NCBI GenBank assembly: GCA_003246755.1
Contig: QKDC01000028.1
Coordinates: forward strand, 1-60,421
Source of the DNA: Gemmatimonadota bacterium
GTDB taxonomy: Bacteria > Gemmatimonadota > Gemmatimonadetes > Gemmatimonadales > GWC2-71-9
Direction of reading: 5' to 3'
DNA: 60,421 nt
Shown: positions 43,582-52,327 of the stretch, piece by piece
Layout: every line of letters begins with the position of its first letter
Numbering within the stretch: position 1 is the stretch's first letter
The notes under the pieces: model-generated
Told to the model about the DNA's origin: nothing
Databases searched by the model: none
Seen by the model: only the letters and a program-made list of their open reading frames with translations
Program-made: the position numbers and the translations under genes

Positions 43582-45282
43582 CTACTCGACGGGGTCGCTC
43601 GTCGCAATACTATGTGGGTCGTCCTGGTGGAGCCGAGAAATCTGAAGCTGGCGCGTCTCGGGGAAGAGTTCGAAGTACTTTCTGACGCTCTCCGTCGTCC
43701 CACTAAGATAAACGACGTCACCATGTTTGACTTCGAAGCCTGGGTCGAAACCAACGATGACCTCTTCCTCCCGCTCCACCGCTACCACCGAACACCCAGT
43801 ACGATCGCGGATCCAGTGTTTTGCCAAAGGTTGTCCTACGAAGTTTCCCGCCCCTGTCGCGACCAGTTTGATCTCCGCCTCGAGCGAGACCGCTTCCTGT
43901 CCCAGAAGATGAAATGACAGGAGTTGTCCTGCCACTTGGCTCAGGGAGAGCGCGAAGTCTGCGCCTGCCCGGTGGATCCTGGATACGTTTTCGGCGCGTC
44001 GTACGGCAGCAATGATGATGGTCTCGGGTACCAGGTTCCGGGCCACGGCGGCGGCGAAGAGGGTTGCGCTATCGGTGTCGAGGCACAAGATCAGCGCTTG
44101 AGCCTCTCGAGCTCCCGCCTGAAAGAGGGTCTTGTGATCGAGGTAATCCCCCACGATATCGGTGCCCGCCGCCACCTCGGTATCGAGAATCCGCACGGTC
44201 TCCCCGGCGTCCCGCAGGAGCTCTGTGACTTTCGATCCGATATCCGTATTCCCGACGACGAGAAAAGGGCCCTCCTGGGTCACCGGGGTGGCGACCTCCC
44301 TCAGGCGTGTAATCGCCTCCCGGCTGCCCACCACCACCATGATCGTTCCCGCGACGAGCTTTGTCTCGTTTGGTGGGTGCTCGATGAGCCGTCCACCTAC
44401 CCAGAGACCTACGATGGTTGATTGGGTATCCTCTCGGATCTGTGAGTCTTCGATCGTCTTCCCGGCGAGTGGACTCTCGGTATGCACCCGGAGTTCCGCG
44501 ACTTCGACGTGCTCACCCAGTTGTCGGACTCCCCCTGCTCTTTGACCGATCTGACGACTCGCGCGTGTGGCGAGTGCTGCCGCCAGGACATGATTGGGCG
44601 TAAACGCTTTGGTCGCGCCGGCTCGGAGCATCGGAGGCCGCCGATCGGGATTCTCCACCAAGGCGATGATGGGGCCATCATAGCCATGGTACCGTGCGCT
44701 CAGGGCCATGGCTGCATTCCGATTATCGTCACCGTTCAAAACCATGCCCCGAGCGCCTTTAAGATGGCTCAGGTCCGGATCCTCGGCACCAAGGTCGCCG
44801 AGGACAACCTCGATCCCTCGTTCCCGGAGTCGGCGGGCGATCGGCTCGTCCTCTTCGAAGACCACGGTCTTCACCCCCTCCTGCACCAGTTCGTCAAGGA
44901 GCGAGGTGATTGCCGGTCCATAGCGGTAAATCAAGATCCGCCCGGACATGTCGCTCAGGGTCGTGGGGAGCCGTGCCTCAAACCGCTCTTCGATGAAAGG
45001 AAGGAGAAAGACGGGAAAGACCAGAAAGATGATCAGGACACCGAGGAATTGGGTCACGATGACGTAGAACTGCATCAAGGGGTGCGTCCAGGCCGCGTCC
45101 CGTCCGTACCCCGTTGTGGTCAGTGTCTCCGCGGCCCATTCGAGGCTATCTCCGAAGGACCGTGGTGTCCCTTCGAGGTGGATCATGCCAGCCTGGTAGA
45201 TGGCCGCCATGAGGACGACCATGACCGGCACGGCGAGGAAGAGGAGCAGCAACCGGCGATAGGCGCGAGAAACCTTGATCAT
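43582..45282 (-). CDS. Potassium channel with tandem RCK (TrkA-N) domains
   Basis: A 566-residue ion-channel protein. An N-terminal pore unit has helix 1 (about 10-30), a selectivity filter T55-T-T-G-Y-G60 (K+-type) and helix 2 (72-95). Two RCK modules follow, with Rossmann cores I-L-I-Y-R-Y-G-P-A (about 112) and F-L-V-V-G-N-T-D-I-G-S-K (about 345), each with TrkA-C-like segments. This resembles the CASTOR/POLLUX type of ligand-gated K+ channel more than Kch. It is probably controlled by nucleotides or divalent ions. It is encoded upstream of the transporter gene on the same strand, with a 60-bp gap. Confidence 0.88.
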   Translation of the reverse strand: MIKVSRAYRRLLLLFLAVPVMVVLMAAIYQAGMIHLEGTPRSFGDSLEWAAETLTTTGYGRDAAWTHPLMQFYVIVTQFLGVLIIFLVFPVFLLPFIEERFEARLPTTLSDMSGRILIYRYGPAITSLLDELVQEGVKTVVFEEDEPIARRLRERGIEVVLGDLGAEDPDLSHLKGARGMVLNGDDNRNAAMALSARYHGYDGPIIALVENPDRRPPMLRAGATKAFTPNHVLAAALATRASRQIGQRAGGVRQLGEHVEVAELRVHTESPLAGKTIEDSQIREDTQSTIVGLWVGGRLIEHPPNETKLVAGTIMVVVGSREAITRLREVATPVTQEGPFLVVGNTDIGSKVTELLRDAGETVRILDTEVAAGTDIVGDYLDHKTLFQAGAREAQALILCLDTDSATLFAAAVARNLVPETIIIAAVRRAENVSRIHRAGADFALSLSQVAGQLLSFHLLGQEAVSLEAEIKLVATGAGNFVGQPLAKHWIRDRTGCSVVAVEREEEVIVGFDPGFEVKHGDVVYLSGTTESVRKYFELFPETRQLQISRLHQDDPHSIATSDPVE

Positions 45283-45307
45283 GCAACCACTTTGCTCGGG
45301 GTTCGTC

Positions 45308-45328
45308 AGGGACGGGCCAGCCGTCCCT
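45308..45328 (-). terminator. Intergenic hairpin between lipoprotein and channel genes
   Basis: AGGGACGG (45308-45315) and CCGTCCCT (45321-45328) form an 8-bp perfect stem with a GCCAG loop between the DUF3568 gene and the channel gene. On the minus strand it lies 84 nt past the DUF3568 stop and 26 nt before the channel start. No T-tract follows, so it is either a weak terminator or a leader structure of the channel message. Confidence 0.4.
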
Positions 45329-45411
45329 TCAGAGTACTGAGGAAACCCATGGGCACGCTAGCGGCTGCCCGGGTGGCCGATCTCAGTCTGGTGTCACCGA
45401 ACGCAGGTGAC

Positions 45412-45819
45412 TCACTTGGACCGCGAGACGATTTCCTCCATGATTCTGCGGGCGAAGTCCTTGTCCCATGTTACGGCGGAACGCCGTACGACGACCTCGA
45501 TCCGCGTACTCGAACCCTCGGTTCGAAGAGTGACCGTAATCTCGCGGTCAGCGGTCTCTCCGCTCAGTTCACGCCTTTCGCCTGAGCCTTGTTGCTCGGT
45601 CTTGGTTTTGGTTTCGGTCACCTCGAGAGTGGCAAAGGCTGCCCTCGCCGCCCCGAACGCGGGCTCCATTGGCGCGGCCACGAGGGACTCGACACCACGA
45701 TCATTGATATAGATCGCGCCGCCCGCCCCCGCCCCGGCGGCAGCGACCAAACAGCCGCCGGTAGTGCCCGCGATGAGGAGTAGAGTAAGAGTGACCAGGT
45801 GTCGTCTTCGAAGGTACAT
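45412..45819 (-). CDS. DUF3568-like lipoprotein
   Basis: A 135-residue protein with a lipoprotein signal (G-T-T-G-G-C, C23) followed by an Ala/Gly run. The mature part (40-135) resembles DUF3568: A-x-x-A-F-A-T-L-E-V-T-E-T-K, then D-R-E-I-T-V-T-L and T-R-I-E-V-V-V-R-R. Small periplasmic lipoproteins of this type have no known function. It is transcribed towards the channel gene, with a 129-bp gap containing the hairpin at 45308-45328. Confidence 0.7.
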   Translation of the reverse strand: MYLRRRHLVTLTLLLIAGTTGGCLVAAAGAGAGGAIYINDRGVESLVAAPMEPAFGAARAAFATLEVTETKTKTEQQGSGERRELSGETADREITVTLRTEGSSTRIEVVVRRSAVTWDKDFARRIMEEIVSRSK

Positions 45820-45902
45820 GGCATCCTCTGCGGTAGGACCAGGTATGGTCGAGGCGTCGAGGCTTCAACGCTACGACGCGATCGGTCGGGGCCTTGTTTC
45901 CG

Positions 45903-46409
45903 TCAAGAACGGGACTCCGTATCGAATAGCAAGATGCTACGGAGGAGTTCGCTGGCAAGGTCATACCCCTGGGGCCATCCGCTCGCCCTGGGTCCAGCCA
46001 CATTGAGCCGCGTGGGTGGGGGTAGTGATGCCAGCCACCGCCGAACCCGATGCACTGCGGCATCATGCGGCGTGTCAGTGAGATCGAGGTGGAGGAGCGG
46101 CTTACCAAGCTGGTCGGCCGCCTCACGAGTCTGAAGACTCCCCCCGGAGAGAGGACCCCAGGAGATGAGCAATGTGCCGTCGGTATCGCGGACGTTCCGC
46201 ACGGTTCGCACGGCATAGTCCGGGGATCCGGTTTCCTGAAGACGATCGTACTTCGACGGAATGATCCCATCCTCGGCGAGCCGTCCCGTGGGGATCCATC
46301 CACCATGGAGAATGCCGAGTTCGAGAGCGACATCGAGGGCCGCCCGATCGACCCCTGTCTGACCTCCAGACCAGATCTGTTCCACGCGGACTGGTCGCGT
46401 ACTGCTCAC
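45903..46409 (-). CDS. Putative molybdenum carrier-like nucleotide-binding protein
   Basis: A 168-residue Rossmann-like protein of the 'putative molybdenum carrier' family (SLOG/LOG-related). It has the diagnostic N-terminal I-W-S-G-G-Q-T-G-V-D-R-A-A-L-D (11-25), G-W-I-P-T-G-R-L-A-E-D-G and Y-A-V-R-T-x-x-N-V-x-D-x-D-G-T-L-L-I. Relatives bind nucleotides or molybdate; the biochemical role is poorly established and the name may mislead. GTG start at 46409. It is divergent from the next gene, with a 184-bp region that shows no clear motif. Confidence 0.85.
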   Translation of the reverse strand: MSSTRPVRVEQIWSGGQTGVDRAALDVALELGILHGGWIPTGRLAEDGIIPSKYDRLQETGSPDYAVRTVRNVRDTDGTLLISWGPLSGGSLQTREAADQLGKPLLHLDLTDTPHDAAVHRVRRWLASLPPPTRLNVAGPRASGWPQGYDLASELLRSILLFDTESRS

Positions 46410-46593
46410 AGGTCCTCGGCAAGCCTGGACACCCGGTCAAGGCTACGGGTGGCACGAGGGAAAATGGGGGGTGACATCCTCCCGCCAAGATAGGACCGGT
46501 ACGAGGTCAGATGAAGAATCATGTCCCCAGATGACAGCGGCCCCAATCAGCGGTAGGATACCAAGGACTGACGTTTCTGACCCCGGGGTCGTT

Positions 46594-46920
46594 ATGCAAA
46601 CACGGATTCAGGTACTCTGTCGCCAGGGCCGGAGCCTTCGAGAGGCGATCGCGGACGACAACCGACTCGCACGTTATGGTCTGGAGGTTGTCCAGGAGCA
46701 CAAGCCAGGTCGAAGCCCTGGGTGGATGAAGCTCAAGTCCGCTCACCGCGACCACCGTGGCGCGATCAACATCGAGTGGGACTCGCCGATGCAGACCCTG
46801 CGGTGCCGGGTCGTAACCAGGGGTCGGGGACGACCAGGCGAGGTCACCGCCGAGTTTCTTCGCTACCTCCTGGCCGTCCATCATCGGCGCATCGAAAGCG
46901 TTCTGATCCGGCCCGGGTAG
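46594..46920 (+). CDS. Hypothetical protein
   Basis: A 108-residue basic protein of no recognised family, starting at ATG 46594; the frame is open to 46471 but the upstream part is low-quality coding. It has a W-M-K-L-K-S motif around residue 43 and a beta-rich middle (I-N-I-E-W-D, L-R-C-R-V-V-T-R-G). The C-terminal helix contains F-L-R-Y-L-L-A-V-H-H-R-R. The fold and length fit a small nucleic-acid or ligand-binding protein, but nothing decisive is visible. It precedes ada by 145 bp. Confidence 0.55.
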   Translation: MQTRIQVLCRQGRSLREAIADDNRLARYGLEVVQEHKPGRSPGWMKLKSAHRDHRGAINIEWDSPMQTLRCRVVTRGRGRPGEVTAEFLRYLLAVHHRRIESVLIRPG

Positions 46921-47065
46921 CCCAGACTGGGGTGGGGCGGACACCTTCTCCTTCCGCCGTCGCGTGTGATGGATGTATTGAGCGCAGGATTCGGATGGCA
47001 TGCGACCACAGCCAATGCTATCCTGGTCCCGTCTGTTACGTGGAGTTGCACTCGTGGTTCCAGTC

Positions 47066-48112
47066 ATGTCCGATACCGAGTTGTGGAACGCCGTCCTGTC
47101 CCGTGACCCTGAGCTTGCCGGTGCTTTCGTTTATGGAGTCCGGTCGACAGGGATTTACTGCCGGGCGGGCTGTCCCGCGAGGCGTCCTCATCGCAAGAAT
47201 GTCGAGTTCTTCGCCGTCCCTGCCGCCGCGGAGCGGGGAGGGTACCGTCCCTGCCTCCGTTGCCGACCGCGAGAAGCGGTGCACCGTCATCCGCAGGTCG
47301 CGCTTGTCGAACAGACTTGCCGATTGCTCCAGGCGGCCAACGGCGATCGGCTGACCCTCGATGCACTCGGTGCCCAGGTGGGAGCGAGCCCCGGCCACCT
47401 TCAGCGCACCTTCAAGCGTCTGACCGGTGTCTCGCCACGGGCGTACGCCGATGCACTTCGTCGCGAACGACTGCGCGATGCGCTTCGGGAAGGGGAGAGT
47501 GTGAGTCGTGCGATCTACGGCGCAGGGTATGGCTCGCCCAGTCGGGTCTACGAGAATCGCAGTGGGTCCATGGCGATGACGCCGGCCACCTATCGCAAGG
47601 GAGGGGAAGGAGTGCGTATGGCGTTTGTCACCGCCCGTTCGCCGCTTGGCCGAGTCCTCGTCGCCAGTACCGAACGAGGCGTCTGCTTCGTGTCGCTCGG
47701 TGACTCGGATCGTGAACTCCTCACCGCCCTCGAGGCGGAATTCCCCGAAGCCGAACGCCTGAGAGGTGGGCGGGAGCTGCAATCGGTGGTAGAGGAGGTG
47801 GTCAGGAGGACATCCGGGAAGGCACCGAGTCGTGAGTTAGCACTCGATATCCAGGCGACGGCCTTCCAGCGTAGGGTGTGGGAGGAACTGCGTCGAATCC
47901 CGACCGGTGACACCGTCAGTTACGCGGGGATTGCGAAGAGGATCGGCGCGCCGCGGGCAGTACGTGCGGTGGCCAACGCCTGTGCACGAAACAATGTTGC
48001 GGTGATCATTCCTTGTCATAGGGTCCTGCGGTCCGACGGCGCCCTTGGTGGGTATCGATGGGGACCCAAGCGGAAGCAGAAACTCCTCAGGTCGGAGCGG
48101 GGTGAGAGCTAA
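47066..48112 (+). CDS. ada: Ada: methylated-DNA repair protein and transcription activator
   Basis: A 348-residue full-length Ada. The N-terminal zinc domain has C32, C36, C63 and C66 (Y-C-R-A-G-C-P and P-C-L-R-C); the first Cys takes methyl groups from phosphotriesters and switches the protein to an activator. An AraC-type HTH (about 90-180) follows, then a methyltransferase domain with P-C317-H-R-V, which removes methyl from O6-methylguanine. ATG 47066 is chosen to start at the Ada domain; the open frame reaches 47000. No AlkB or AlkA gene is adjacent. Its TAA overlaps the lspA TAG (CTAA). Confidence 0.95.
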   Translation: MSDTELWNAVLSRDPELAGAFVYGVRSTGIYCRAGCPARRPHRKNVEFFAVPAAAERGGYRPCLRCRPREAVHRHPQVALVEQTCRLLQAANGDRLTLDALGAQVGASPGHLQRTFKRLTGVSPRAYADALRRERLRDALREGESVSRAIYGAGYGSPSRVYENRSGSMAMTPATYRKGGEGVRMAFVTARSPLGRVLVASTERGVCFVSLGDSDRELLTALEAEFPEAERLRGGRELQSVVEEVVRRTSGKAPSRELALDIQATAFQRRVWEELRRIPTGDTVSYAGIAKRIGAPRAVRAVANACARNNVAVIIPCHRVLRSDGALGGYRWGPKRKQKLLRSERGES

Positions 48113-48615
48113 CCACTGTCCCCGGTATCCCGATTATCCCGGCCATCGCGACTCCATGCGATGGCCAGGATGATCGCACTGACTGATATCCCCACATCGG
48201 CCACATTGAACGTCCAGAACCGGGTCGGACCCACTCCGATATCGATGAAGTCCACAACTCCGTGTGCCCATCGAATCCGGTCGATCAGATTCCCGATCGC
48301 TCCACCAGTGATCAGGGCGAGAAGGACCACTCGCAGCCGCTGTCCACGTGGGGCTGCCCGGTAAACCCCGATCAGTACTCCAACCATGACGAAGCCGATC
48401 AGCGTAAAGGCCGGGCGTGACCAGTCTCCGAGAGAAAGGCCTAGCGCGGCCCCTCGGTTGAAGGTCAGAGTAAGTCTGACAAGGTCACCAACGACTGGCA
48501 CTGGCGTGCCCGGGATCAGGGACGCCAGTGCCAACCGTTTCGTCAGGATGTCGATGGCCAACCATCCGATGGCAACCGACCAGAAGAGCCTGTGATGGAC
48601 GTGTCTCTGGCCCAT
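48109..48615 (-). CDS. lspA: Lipoprotein signal peptidase (signal peptidase II)
   Basis: A 168-residue inner-membrane aspartic peptidase with four helices that cuts prolipoproteins before the lipid-modified Cys. Catalytic residues are D112 (G-N-L-I-D-R) and D140 (F-N-V-A-D-V), with N53 in F-N-R-G-A-A. The several lipobox proteins in this window are its expected clients. The start is taken as ATG 48615. Its stop overlaps ada by 4 nt. The upstream gene on the same strand ends at 48637, only 21 bp away, so the two may share a transcript. Confidence 0.96.
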   Translation of the reverse strand: MGQRHVHHRLFWSVAIGWLAIDILTKRLALASLIPGTPVPVVGDLVRLTLTFNRGAALGLSLGDWSRPAFTLIGFVMVGVLIGVYRAAPRGQRLRVVLLALITGGAIGNLIDRIRWAHGVVDFIDIGVGPTRFWTFNVADVGISVSAIILAIAWSRDGRDNRDTGDSG

Positions 48616-48636
48616 TCTTGAACAATAGCATGCGTC

Positions 48637-49713
48637 TTACCGGGCCGGAGGCAACCGAACCGCTACGCCCGCGTGGTCCGACGGCCAAATGGCGTAAAAG
48701 GGTCCGGCAATCTTATCGGCGGCTTGTTCTCCCAGGAGATCGACTCGCGCGCCACCCACGAGTTCGCCGTCGCTCGTCATGAAACCGCCGCGAACGAACA
48801 CATAGTCCAGTCGCTTGGTGAACGAGGCCGTGGCGTTGGAAAGATCGGGTGCATGGCAGCAGGTGAGCCCGGGATCTCCTCCGCGGACGGACGTCCAGGT
48901 GTCGATGAACCCATTACCAGTCAACATCGCGTACACCTGACTTCCTGGTTCATCGTTGAGATCACCCATGATGATGACGGGACCAGGCTGGTTGGCAAGT
49001 ATCCCAATCAGTTCCGAGGTCTGTGCGTTGCGTATCAGGGCAGGAATGCCGGTTCCCGACTCGAGGTGCGTACTGAGGATTCGGACATCTTTTCCTGCGA
49101 CCCGAACGTCCGCTGATACCCAGCCACGTCGAATGGTGGTGAAGCCAAGAGGGAGGTCAGCAGAGTAGTTACCACTTCCTGAGGAAATCACTGGTGCTCC
49201 GCGGCGGACGAGCAGCATGTCCTGATCGATGAGTCGTGCCCCGACCGGGGGGACCGTGATGTCGATGTTGACGACGGAGGCGACCACCTCGTAGTACAGT
49301 CCCCTTGCCTCCAGTGCCGCGTCGAGAATCGGCCAGAAGTCCACAACCAAGGGACCCCCGGGTGTGGGAATTTCGATGGTGGAGACCTCCTGCAGCCCAA
49401 CCGCAAGGGGTCCGGTTGTCGCGATTTCCTGTGCCAACCCTTGGGCCCGGACCCCAAAATCCGTCTTCCCGATGTTATCGATGGCCGCCAGGAGGGCCGG
49501 CAGGTCATCCGTTGGGTCCGGGCTGGCGAGTGCGGCGATGACCGCGTCGAGATCGGCTCCGACGTAGAGGTTCCGGGTCATGACGACGAGGGGTGGTGTA
49601 ACCTGTGAGGCCTCGCTCTGGAACTCGGGATTGGGGCCGACGGGGTTGGCGTCCTCGCACGCCGAGGCAAGCAGAACGACGGCGAGGAGACCGAAGGGGA
49701 TTGTTTGCTTCAT
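48637..49713 (-). CDS. Endonuclease/exonuclease/phosphatase-fold lipoprotein
   Basis: A 358-residue exported lipoprotein (lipobox L-A-S-A-C, C19) with an EEP (DNase I-like) fold. The order of motifs is M-T-R-N-L-Y-V-G-A-D, L-Q-E-V-S (metal Glu), S-T-H-L-E-S-G, M-G-D-L-N-D-E-P, L-D-Y-V-F-V-R and S-D-H-A-G-V (catalytic His). Targets in this fold include DNA, phosphoesters and sphingomyelin; the substrate cannot be told from sequence. ATG 49713 is chosen over 49755 because it opens the signal peptide. A Cys pair (C-C-H) near residue 290 is unusual. Confidence 0.87.
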   Translation of the reverse strand: MKQTIPFGLLAVVLLASACEDANPVGPNPEFQSEASQVTPPLVVMTRNLYVGADLDAVIAALASPDPTDDLPALLAAIDNIGKTDFGVRAQGLAQEIATTGPLAVGLQEVSTIEIPTPGGPLVVDFWPILDAALEARGLYYEVVASVVNIDITVPPVGARLIDQDMLLVRRGAPVISSGSGNYSADLPLGFTTIRRGWVSADVRVAGKDVRILSTHLESGTGIPALIRNAQTSELIGILANQPGPVIIMGDLNDEPGSQVYAMLTGNGFIDTWTSVRGGDPGLTCCHAPDLSNATASFTKRLDYVFVRGGFMTSDGELVGGARVDLLGEQAADKIAGPFYAIWPSDHAGVAVRLPPAR

Positions 49714-49800
49714 GGGACTGCTCCTGCGTGAGAGTGAAAGAGGGATGGTTCCCATCTCTCGGCACAGGAACAGTTCAGTCAGTGAGTCAAGCCTGCATCA

Positions 49801-49830
49801 AGCGCCAGACCCCAGCCTGGGCCTGGCGCT
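49801..49830 (-). terminator. Hairpin after the S41 peptidase gene
   Basis: AGCGCCAG (49801-49808) pairs with CTGGCGCT (49823-49830), with a nested CCCA/TGGG stem inside. It lies 27 bp past the S41 stop on the minus strand. There is no clear T-tract, so it is a probable but not certain terminator. Confidence 0.55.
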
Positions 49831-49856
49831 CGTCTCACGGTCTTCGTGGGTGTGAT

Positions 49857-51449
49857 CTAGTTCGAGGGCCCGCCCGCCTGGGCCGCGAGCGCAAGCAACT
49901 CGCGCTGGGTCCGACCCTTCCGCAGGTACTCGAGGGCCATCTGGACCTGGTTGTCGTAGGGCACTTGGCGCCGGAACGCGGTCGAATCGCCGAAGCGCAG
50001 GGTTGCCACCCGCTGCTCGAGTTGGCGCGCCAGAAGCTGCGCTCCAGCCTCATAGGACCCATCGATGTTCGGGACCTCCGCATCTTCGAGCCGGCGATAA
50101 AGGCCCTCGAGCCATTCCGAGGTCACGGTGAAATCCAGGGTCGCCTGGCTCTGAAGTTCCCGAGCGTAGGCATAGATCGTTGCGTAGACTGTGGGCCATT
50201 TCGGCCCGACCGCGCGGAGGAATTCCTGCACCGACTCCGGCAAGGAGTCCTGACGCACCGTGACGTCGGGCGTGATGCCCCCACCACCATAAATCAGGCG
50301 CCCGCCTGACGAATGGAAGATGGGGCGGGCTTTCCGGGCGGAGTCACTCTCCGAAGAGTCAGGTGCGTACTCCACGAACCGACCGTCTTCGAGCTGCGTG
50401 TGCTCCCCTTGGATCGACCGACCACTCGGTGTGTACCACTTACCCGTCGTGAGTTTGATTGCCCACCCGCCTTCGAGCGGGAAGAGCGTCTGAACCAGTC
50501 CCTTCCCGAAGGAGCCCACACCGACCACCAAGGCCCGGTCATGATCCTGGAGCGCCCCCGCGACGATCTCCGAAGCGGAGGCCGAGTAGTTGTCGATCAG
50601 GACGATGATGGAAGTGGAATCGACGATGGACGGCCGGTTGGCGCGATACACTTCCGGCTCCCGTCCACGGTGGCGCACACTGGCAATTTCGGCGCCGGGC
50701 TGAAGGAAGAGGTTGGAGATTTCGAGCGCCTGGTCCAGACTGCCACCCGGGTTGCCTCTGAGGTCGATGATCATGGACCTCGCACCCCGCGCCATCAAAT
50801 CGCGCGTCGCCTTCTCCATCTGAGCGCCGGCAGACTCATTGAACCGCTGGAGCAGCAAGTAGCCGATATCACCGTCGAGCATGAGGGTGAACGGCACGGC
50901 AGGGACCTCGATCACCGCCCGCGTGAACGTCATCTTGATGGGATCCGGCACACCCGCCCGCCCGAAGGTCGCCGACACCGACGTTCCAGCGGGGCCGGTG
51001 AGACGCCCGGAGACCTCATCGATCCGCATCCCCGTGGTCGAGACGGTGTCCACGAGGAGAATGCGATCTCCTGCCTGAACTCCCCCACGCTCACCAGGTG
51101 TGCCAGGGAAGACCTTCGTAACCGTGATCAGACCATCCTGGCTCTCGATCTGCATGCCGATCCCGCCGTAGCGGTTGCCCAGAGTATTGCGCTGAAAGCT
51201 CGAAAGTTGGTCCGGAGAGTACAGGTCGGCGTAGGGATCATTCAACCCCTTCACCAAGCCGCGCGCCGCCTTCTCGTAGATCTCCGCGTTACTCAGGGAA
51301 TCCACGGAGTATTGCTCGACGAATTGCAGCACGCGGGCGAATAATTTGGGGCCGTCAGTGGTCGAAACCTGTCCTTGGAGGACGAAGGCGCCGATGGCCA
51401 GAGGTACCGTGGCCAAACCCAGAATCTTCAGTAACCGCTTGCGGTTCAT
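49857..51449 (-). CDS. S41 C-terminal processing peptidase (CtpA-like)
   Basis: A 530-residue peptidase with one N-terminal membrane or signal helix (about 5-25). A PDZ domain follows (about 90-180, G-I-G-M-Q-I...V-F-P-G-T-P-G-E-R-G-G-V-Q-A-G-D), then the S41 catalytic domain: D-L-R-G-N-P-G-G, nucleophile in Y-S-A-S-A-S-E, and Lys in G-S-F-G-K-G. It cuts C-terminal tails of envelope proteins. The start is ATG 51449 since the helix begins there; the frame is open to 51602. An insertion around 385-430 precedes G-G-G-I-T-P-D-V, as in other CtpA proteins. Confidence 0.93.
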   Translation of the reverse strand: MNRKRLLKILGLATVPLAIGAFVLQGQVSTTDGPKLFARVLQFVEQYSVDSLSNAEIYEKAARGLVKGLNDPYADLYSPDQLSSFQRNTLGNRYGGIGMQIESQDGLITVTKVFPGTPGERGGVQAGDRILLVDTVSTTGMRIDEVSGRLTGPAGTSVSATFGRAGVPDPIKMTFTRAVIEVPAVPFTLMLDGDIGYLLLQRFNESAGAQMEKATRDLMARGARSMIIDLRGNPGGSLDQALEISNLFLQPGAEIASVRHRGREPEVYRANRPSIVDSTSIIVLIDNYSASASEIVAGALQDHDRALVVGVGSFGKGLVQTLFPLEGGWAIKLTTGKWYTPSGRSIQGEHTQLEDGRFVEYAPDSSESDSARKARPIFHSSGGRLIYGGGGITPDVTVRQDSLPESVQEFLRAVGPKWPTVYATIYAYARELQSQATLDFTVTSEWLEGLYRRLEDAEVPNIDGSYEAGAQLLARQLEQRVATLRFGDSTAFRRQVPYDNQVQMALEYLRKGRTQRELLALAAQAGGPSN

Positions 51450-51617
51450 GTACTTATCTCCACTTTGCCGAGGTGGTAATCGAGCCCTGGTCCCCCTCAC
51501 GGGACGATCGGCGCAAGCCCGGCGTGCACTTGGGGCCAGGGAATCTACACCCCTGGACACCATCGCGAGATCTCCCGCAGGAACTACGCCCAGGCACCCC
51601 AACTAGATTCGGATCCC

Positions 51618-52325
51618 ATGTCATTCACCCATTTCATGATCGTTACAGGGGTGGTTGGGCTCGGAGCCATGCTGCAGGGAACCATCGGGTTCGGGTTGGG
51701 TCTGTTCTCCGCGCCGCTCCTGATTCTGATCAACCCTCAACTCGTGCCCGGTCCGCTGCTCGGATCCTCGGCGGTCCTGACCATGCTGCTCGCCCGTCGC
51801 GAGTGGCACGCGGTCGAGAAAGCCGACCTGGGGTGGGCCATCACCGGGCGACTCATCGGCACCGGAATGGCAATGATCGCGTTACTCCTGCTGACGGAGA
51901 ATCGCCTCGAGACTCTCTTTGGTATCCTTGTCCTGAGCGCCGTTGCGGTGACGGCCCTCGGCTTGCATATCCGCCCCGCCCCGAAGGCCCTCACCCTGGT
52001 GGGAACCGCATCCGGGTTCATGGGCACTCTCACCGCCATCGGCGGACCCCCGATGGCTCTCCTCTACCAACACGAAAGCGGTCCTCGCATCCGGGGAACC
52101 CTCTCGGCGTTTTTCGTGGTCGGCGTCTCGTTGTCCCTCCTCGGTCTGACGATCGTCGGTCGTTTCGGTGTGGCGGAGTTGCGCCTGGCGGTTCACCTGA
52201 TTCCAGGAATCGTGCTCGGGTTTCTGATGTCGCGGCACACGGCCCACGCTTTGGGTCGACGCTTCATCCGCCCCGCCGTCCTCGCCGTGGCCACCTTTGC
52301 GGCACTCGCCGTGCTCATCAGGTGA
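51618..52325 (+). CDS. TSUP (TauE/SafE) family permease, second copy
   Basis: A 235-residue membrane protein with about seven or eight helices, of the TSUP family. It has the N-terminal G-T-I-G-F-G-L-G-L-F-S-A-P motif (about 16-28) and P-G-P-L-L-G-S-S-A, with the second-half G-T-A-S-G-F-M-G-T-L-T-A-I-G-G-P-P. That G-G-P-P form is the subgroup distinct from the copy at 12315. It is short compared with typical members (about 250-270). Substrate unknown. It is divergent from the S41 gene and convergent with the reductase gene, only 2 nt apart. Confidence 0.85.
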   Translation: MSFTHFMIVTGVVGLGAMLQGTIGFGLGLFSAPLLILINPQLVPGPLLGSSAVLTMLLARREWHAVEKADLGWAITGRLIGTGMAMIALLLLTENRLETLFGILVLSAVAVTALGLHIRPAPKALTLVGTASGFMGTLTAIGGPPMALLYQHESGPRIRGTLSAFFVVGVSLSLLGLTIVGRFGVAELRLAVHLIPGIVLGFLMSRHTAHALGRRFIRPAVLAVATFAALAVLIR

Positions 52326-52327
52326 GA

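Noticed and set aside
42496-43917. Long plus-strand frame opposite the APC transporter and K+ channel genes
   Set aside because: It spans two real genes and their gap and gives a low-complexity charged translation without motifs.
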